Origin: Bacillota bacterium
GTDB taxonomy: Bacteria > Bacillota > Clostridia > Clostridiales > Clostridiaceae
Assembly: GCA_030706015.1 (NCBI GenBank)
Contig: JAUZPI010000103.1
Span: 1 to 13,654 of the forward strand
DNA length: 13,654 nt
Direction: 5' to 3'
Numbering within the stretch: position 1 is the first letter of the stretch; each line of letters begins with the position of its first letter. A program made the position numbers and the translations under genes. The notes under the pieces were generated by a model. It was not told the origin of the DNA, did not search any database, and worked only from the letters and a program-made list of their open reading frames with translations. Shown here piece after piece: positions 10,930 through 13,654 of the stretch.

Positions 10930-13654
10930 ATGAAAAAGATGCGAAAAAGATTAAGTTTAGTAGTTAGCTTTATATTTATTTTTCAGCTTATAACTCTGAA
11001 TCTTAACTTAAATGTTAAAGCTAGCGCAGATCAAAGAATTACCTTTGCTTATGGTGATTTTAGTAATTCTTTAGACAACGGACTACTAACGCTTGGGAAT
11101 AACGCCAGCTACAATAACAATGAAATTCAATTGACGCCGGCTTCCACTAATCAGGAAGGTAGTGCATTTTTTCAAAAAAGGATTTCTGTAGCCAAGAATG
11201 CTTCGTTTAGTAGTTTTTTTGTAATGAAATTCAACCAAAACGGAGGATATACGGATCCTTCAAAAAATCCAGGCGGTGGTGCCGATGGCATAGTATTTGT
11301 AATTAATACACAGCAAAATACTATAGGAAAAGTTGGTGGAGGAATTGGATTTGGAGGCATAAATAATAGTGTCGGTATTGAGTTTGATACCTTTAAAAAT
11401 CCTAATTCTGCAGATGCCGTAACTGGAGAGTATATAAATGATCCAGATTATAACCATGTAGGTATTGATATTAATGGTAGTACTGTTTCCAAAGCTACCC
11501 AAAACTTAGGAAGCTTAAATTTGAAAAGTGGGAATCCAATTTATTCATGGGTTGATTATAATGGGTCAACAAACACACTTGAGGTTAGAGTAAGCAATAG
11601 TAGCATACGACCAGCTGCTGCAACTTTATCATATAATATTGATTTAAGCGCCACTTTACAATCAAATGATGTATATGTTGGCTTTACAAGCGGAACAGGT
11701 GGAGCTTATAGTAGGCAAGCCATCCTTTCATGGTATTTTGATAATAAGTACAATCCTATTGATACAACCAACAATAGTTATGCTTTTGCACCTCAAACGG
11801 TTACTATATCAGCTACACCTTCAACTAGTGCTAGTGAATTAAATAATATTACTGTTCATGTGGAAAATGTAGATGGTTCAGATGCTGCAGGTATACCTGT
11901 TGCGCTTAGTACATCTCTAGGGCTATTGCAAGATACAACTGTTATAACTGATGCTAATGGAAATGCAACAACTGTTTTAAATGCAAATGAGGCAGTAGGA
12001 ACGGCCAACATTGAAGCGGTTGCTGAGGGTGGAGCATATGCAGACACTACTGTTAACTTTACAGCAGATACAGGAAAACCTGTAATTGCTCTAAATGGAG
12101 ATAATCCAATTACAATGCAGGTAGGAAGTATTTATAATGATGCGGGAGCCAAGGCATATGATAGCTATGAGGGGGACATCACAAATAGAGTCATATCAAC
12201 TGGCTCAGTAGATACAACTAAAGTAGGCACATATACTATTACCTACAATGCATCAGATACTGCTGGAAATACAGCAGATCCTGTAACAAGAACAGTAAAT
12301 ATAATTGATACAGGAAAACCTGTGATTACGCTAAATGAGGATAATCCAGTCACAGTGACAGTAGGAAGTACTTATACTGATGCAGGAGCAAAAGCCTATG
12401 ATACTTATTATGGTGACATAACAAGCAGTATTGTGACAACTGGTTCAGTGGATACAACTAAAATAGGTACCTATACTATTACTTATAACGCAAACGATTT
12501 ATCAGGTAATACAGCAGATACAGTTACTAGAACGATAAATGTAGTTGATAATGTGAAACCTATAATAACATTAACAGGAAATAGTACAGAGACATTACCC
12601 GCTGGGAGCAGTTATACAGATGCTGGAGCAACAGCAACAGATAATTATGATGGGGATATTACAAGTAATATTGTGACTACAAGCAATGTTGATACAAACA
12701 AACCTGGCACTTACACAGTTACTTATAATGTAACTGATTCATCTGGAAATATTGCAGATACAGTTACTAGAATAGTAAAAGTTGTAGATACAACAAAACC
12801 AATATTATCTCTTAAAGGTAATGCCGAAGATACAATTGAGGTAAATACAGTGGATTCTTATAAAGACCCAGGCTTTACAGCAATAGATGCTATAGATGGA
12901 GATATTACAGGTTCAGTACAAGTTTCTGGTACAGTTGATACAAGAAAAGTAGGAGATTACACATTAACTTATACGTCAACAGACGAAGCTGGAAATACTG
13001 CAACTCTAACAAGAATAGTACATGTAGTGGATACTACTAAGCCAGTAATATCTGTTACAGGGGATAGTCCGTTGACCGTAGCAGTTAAAAATGCTTTTAA
13101 CGATCCAGGAGCAACTGCAATGGATAATTATGATGGAGATATTTCAAATATGATTACTGCTATAAGTAATGTGGATACAAACAAGCTTGGTACTTACACA
13201 GTTACCTATAATGTATCAGACTCACATGAAAATATTGCAGATACAGTTACTAGAACAGTAAATGTAGTGGATAACGTAAAACCGGTAATTATATTAAATG
13301 GATTACCTACCGAAGTAATCGAAGCTAATTCTTCATATATAGATCAAGGTGCTGTTGCATTAGATAACTATTATGGAGATGTTACAAATGATATTGTAAC
13401 TACAAGCAATGTCGATACAAACAAACCAGGTACTTACACAGTTACTTATAATGTAACTGATTCATCTGGAAATATTGCAGATACAGTTACTAGAACAGTA
13501 AAAGTTGTAGATTCAACAAAACCAATATTATCTCTTAAAGGTAATGCCGAAGAAACTATAGAGGTAAATACTCCTTTCGTAGACCCAGGCTTTACTGCAT
13601 CAGATAATGTTGATGGTAATATTACAGGTTCTGTAACAACTGCAGGTTCAGTAG
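10930..13654 (+). CDS. Large secreted L-type lectin / Ig-repeat surface protein (3' end outside window)
   Basis: 908 residues are visible and the frame is still open at the window edge. ATG at 10930 with SD TAGGAGGGGG about 9 nt upstream. Signal peptide MKKMRKRLSLVVSFIFIFQL... with likely cleavage after ASA (31-33). Residues about 36-270 form an L-type (legume-like) lectin domain: ITFAYGDFS, GADGIVFVIN, GGGIGFGG, SVGIEFDTF, HVGIDING and YVGFTSGTGG are its typical strands. Residues about 280-378 resemble an invasin-type Ig (Big_1) domain, with VTISATPSTSASELNNITV and GIPVALSTS. From 380 there are tandem DUF5011-type Ig repeats of about 80 residues. Predicted to be an exported, glycan-binding adhesin or substrate-binding protein on an extended stalk. 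The attachment mode (sortase motif, S-layer or cell-wall repeats) or any catalytic domain would lie beyond the window. Confidence 0.9.
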   Translation, partial: MKKMRKRLSLVVSFIFIFQLITLNLNLNVKASADQRITFAYGDFSNSLDNGLLTLGNNASYNNNEIQLTPASTNQEGSAFFQKRISVAKNASFSSFFVMKFNQNGGYTDPSKNPGGGADGIVFVINTQQNTIGKVGGGIGFGGINNSVGIEFDTFKNPNSADAVTGEYINDPDYNHVGIDINGSTVSKATQNLGSLNLKSGNPIYSWVDYNGSTNTLEVRVSNSSIRPAAATLSYNIDLSATLQSNDVYVGFTSGTGGAYSRQAILSWYFDNKYNPIDTTNNSYAFAPQTVTISATPSTSASELNNITVHVENVDGSDAAGIPVALSTSLGLLQDTTVITDANGNATTVLNANEAVGTANIEAVAEGGAYADTTVNFTADTGKPVIALNGDNPITMQVGSIYNDAGAKAYDSYEGDITNRVISTGSVDTTKVGTYTITYNASDTAGNTADPVTRTVNIIDTGKPVITLNEDNPVTVTVGSTYTDAGAKAYDTYYGDITSSIVTTGSVDTTKIGTYTITYNANDLSGNTADTVTRTINVVDNVKPIITLTGNSTETLPAGSSYTDAGATATDNYDGDITSNIVTTSNVDTNKPGTYTVTYNVTDSSGNIADTVTRIVKVVDTTKPILSLKGNAEDTIEVNTVDSYKDPGFTAIDAIDGDITGSVQVSGTVDTRKVGDYTLTYTSTDEAGNTATLTRIVHVVDTTKPVISVTGDSPLTVAVKNAFNDPGATAMDNYDGDISNMITAISNVDTNKLGTYTVTYNVSDSHENIADTVTRTVNVVDNVKPVIILNGLPTEVIEANSSYIDQGAVALDNYYGDVTNDIVTTSNVDTNKPGTYTVTYNVTDSSGNIADTVTRTVKVVDSTKPILSLKGNAEETIEVNTPFVDPGFTASDNVDGNITGSVTTAGSV
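12067..13654 (+). repeat. Tandem DUF5011-type Ig repeats, seven units seen
   Basis: Units begin at 12067, 12307, 12547, 12787, 13030, 13270 and 13510, with spacings of 240, 240, 240, 243, 240 and 240 nt; the last is cut by the window edge. Each starts D-x-x-KP-(V/I) and contains DPGA/DAGA, DGDIT, VDT-x-K-x-GTYT and TYN...D..GN..D.VTR. Similarity is strongest between units three apart. Confidence 0.92.

Noticed and set aside
11172..12047. Minus-strand frames inside the lectin/Ig gene
   Set aside because: They lie opposite an uninterrupted 908-codon secreted protein with clear domains and have no SD.

Overview
The window is low-GC, AT-rich DNA of an endospore-forming Firmicute, most likely a Clostridium sensu stricto chromosome. 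The reasons are tRNA genes with encoded CCA, purine-rich Shine-Dalgarno (SD) sequences, a clostridial AbrB with a four-cysteine tail, an H-type small acid-soluble spore protein (SASP) and many strong hairpin terminators. Species cannot be named from the sequence alone. Nothing here looks like a plasmid or phage as a whole, although one two-gene cassette resembles a plasmid partition module.

Layout. 1-500: a minus-strand tRNA operon (Glu-Val-Asp-Thr) with a near-consensus promoter (TTGACA-17-TATTAT) and a strong terminator. 580-2486: minus-strand genes for the pyruvate,phosphate dikinase regulatory protein, a CoA-binding Rossmann protein and an unknown 206-residue protein that overlaps it. 2757-4861: an HI0933/BaiN-type flavoprotein (+, TTG start) converging on an acyl-ACP thioesterase (-). 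5038-6576: a secreted polysaccharide deacetylase (+) converging on a small DUF1858 redox-disulfide protein and a DUF3006 protein (-). 6880-7310: abrB with its own promoter and terminator.

7381-8931 (-): four small genes of unusual composition. One is glycine-rich with two hydrophobic stretches. Two are paralogous double-membrane-hairpin proteins ending in a CCNPC motif. One carries a three-fold 12-residue Asn/Leu repeat. I read them as candidate spore-envelope proteins, but this is inference from composition and neighbourhood. 9074-10163 (-): a ParM/StbA-like actin ATPase followed by an overlapping ribbon-helix-helix (ParR-like) gene, driven by a promoter with both hexamers at consensus. 10349-10576 (-): the H-type SASP. 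10930 to the right edge (+): a large secreted protein, open at the window end, with signal peptide, L-type lectin domain, one invasin-like Ig domain and at least seven DUF5011-type Ig repeats of about 80 residues.

Most of the left half is housekeeping. The parts deserving attention are the small-protein cluster, the apparently chromosomal ParM/ParR-like pair between sporulation-type genes, and the lectin-Ig surface protein with its period-three repeat structure.
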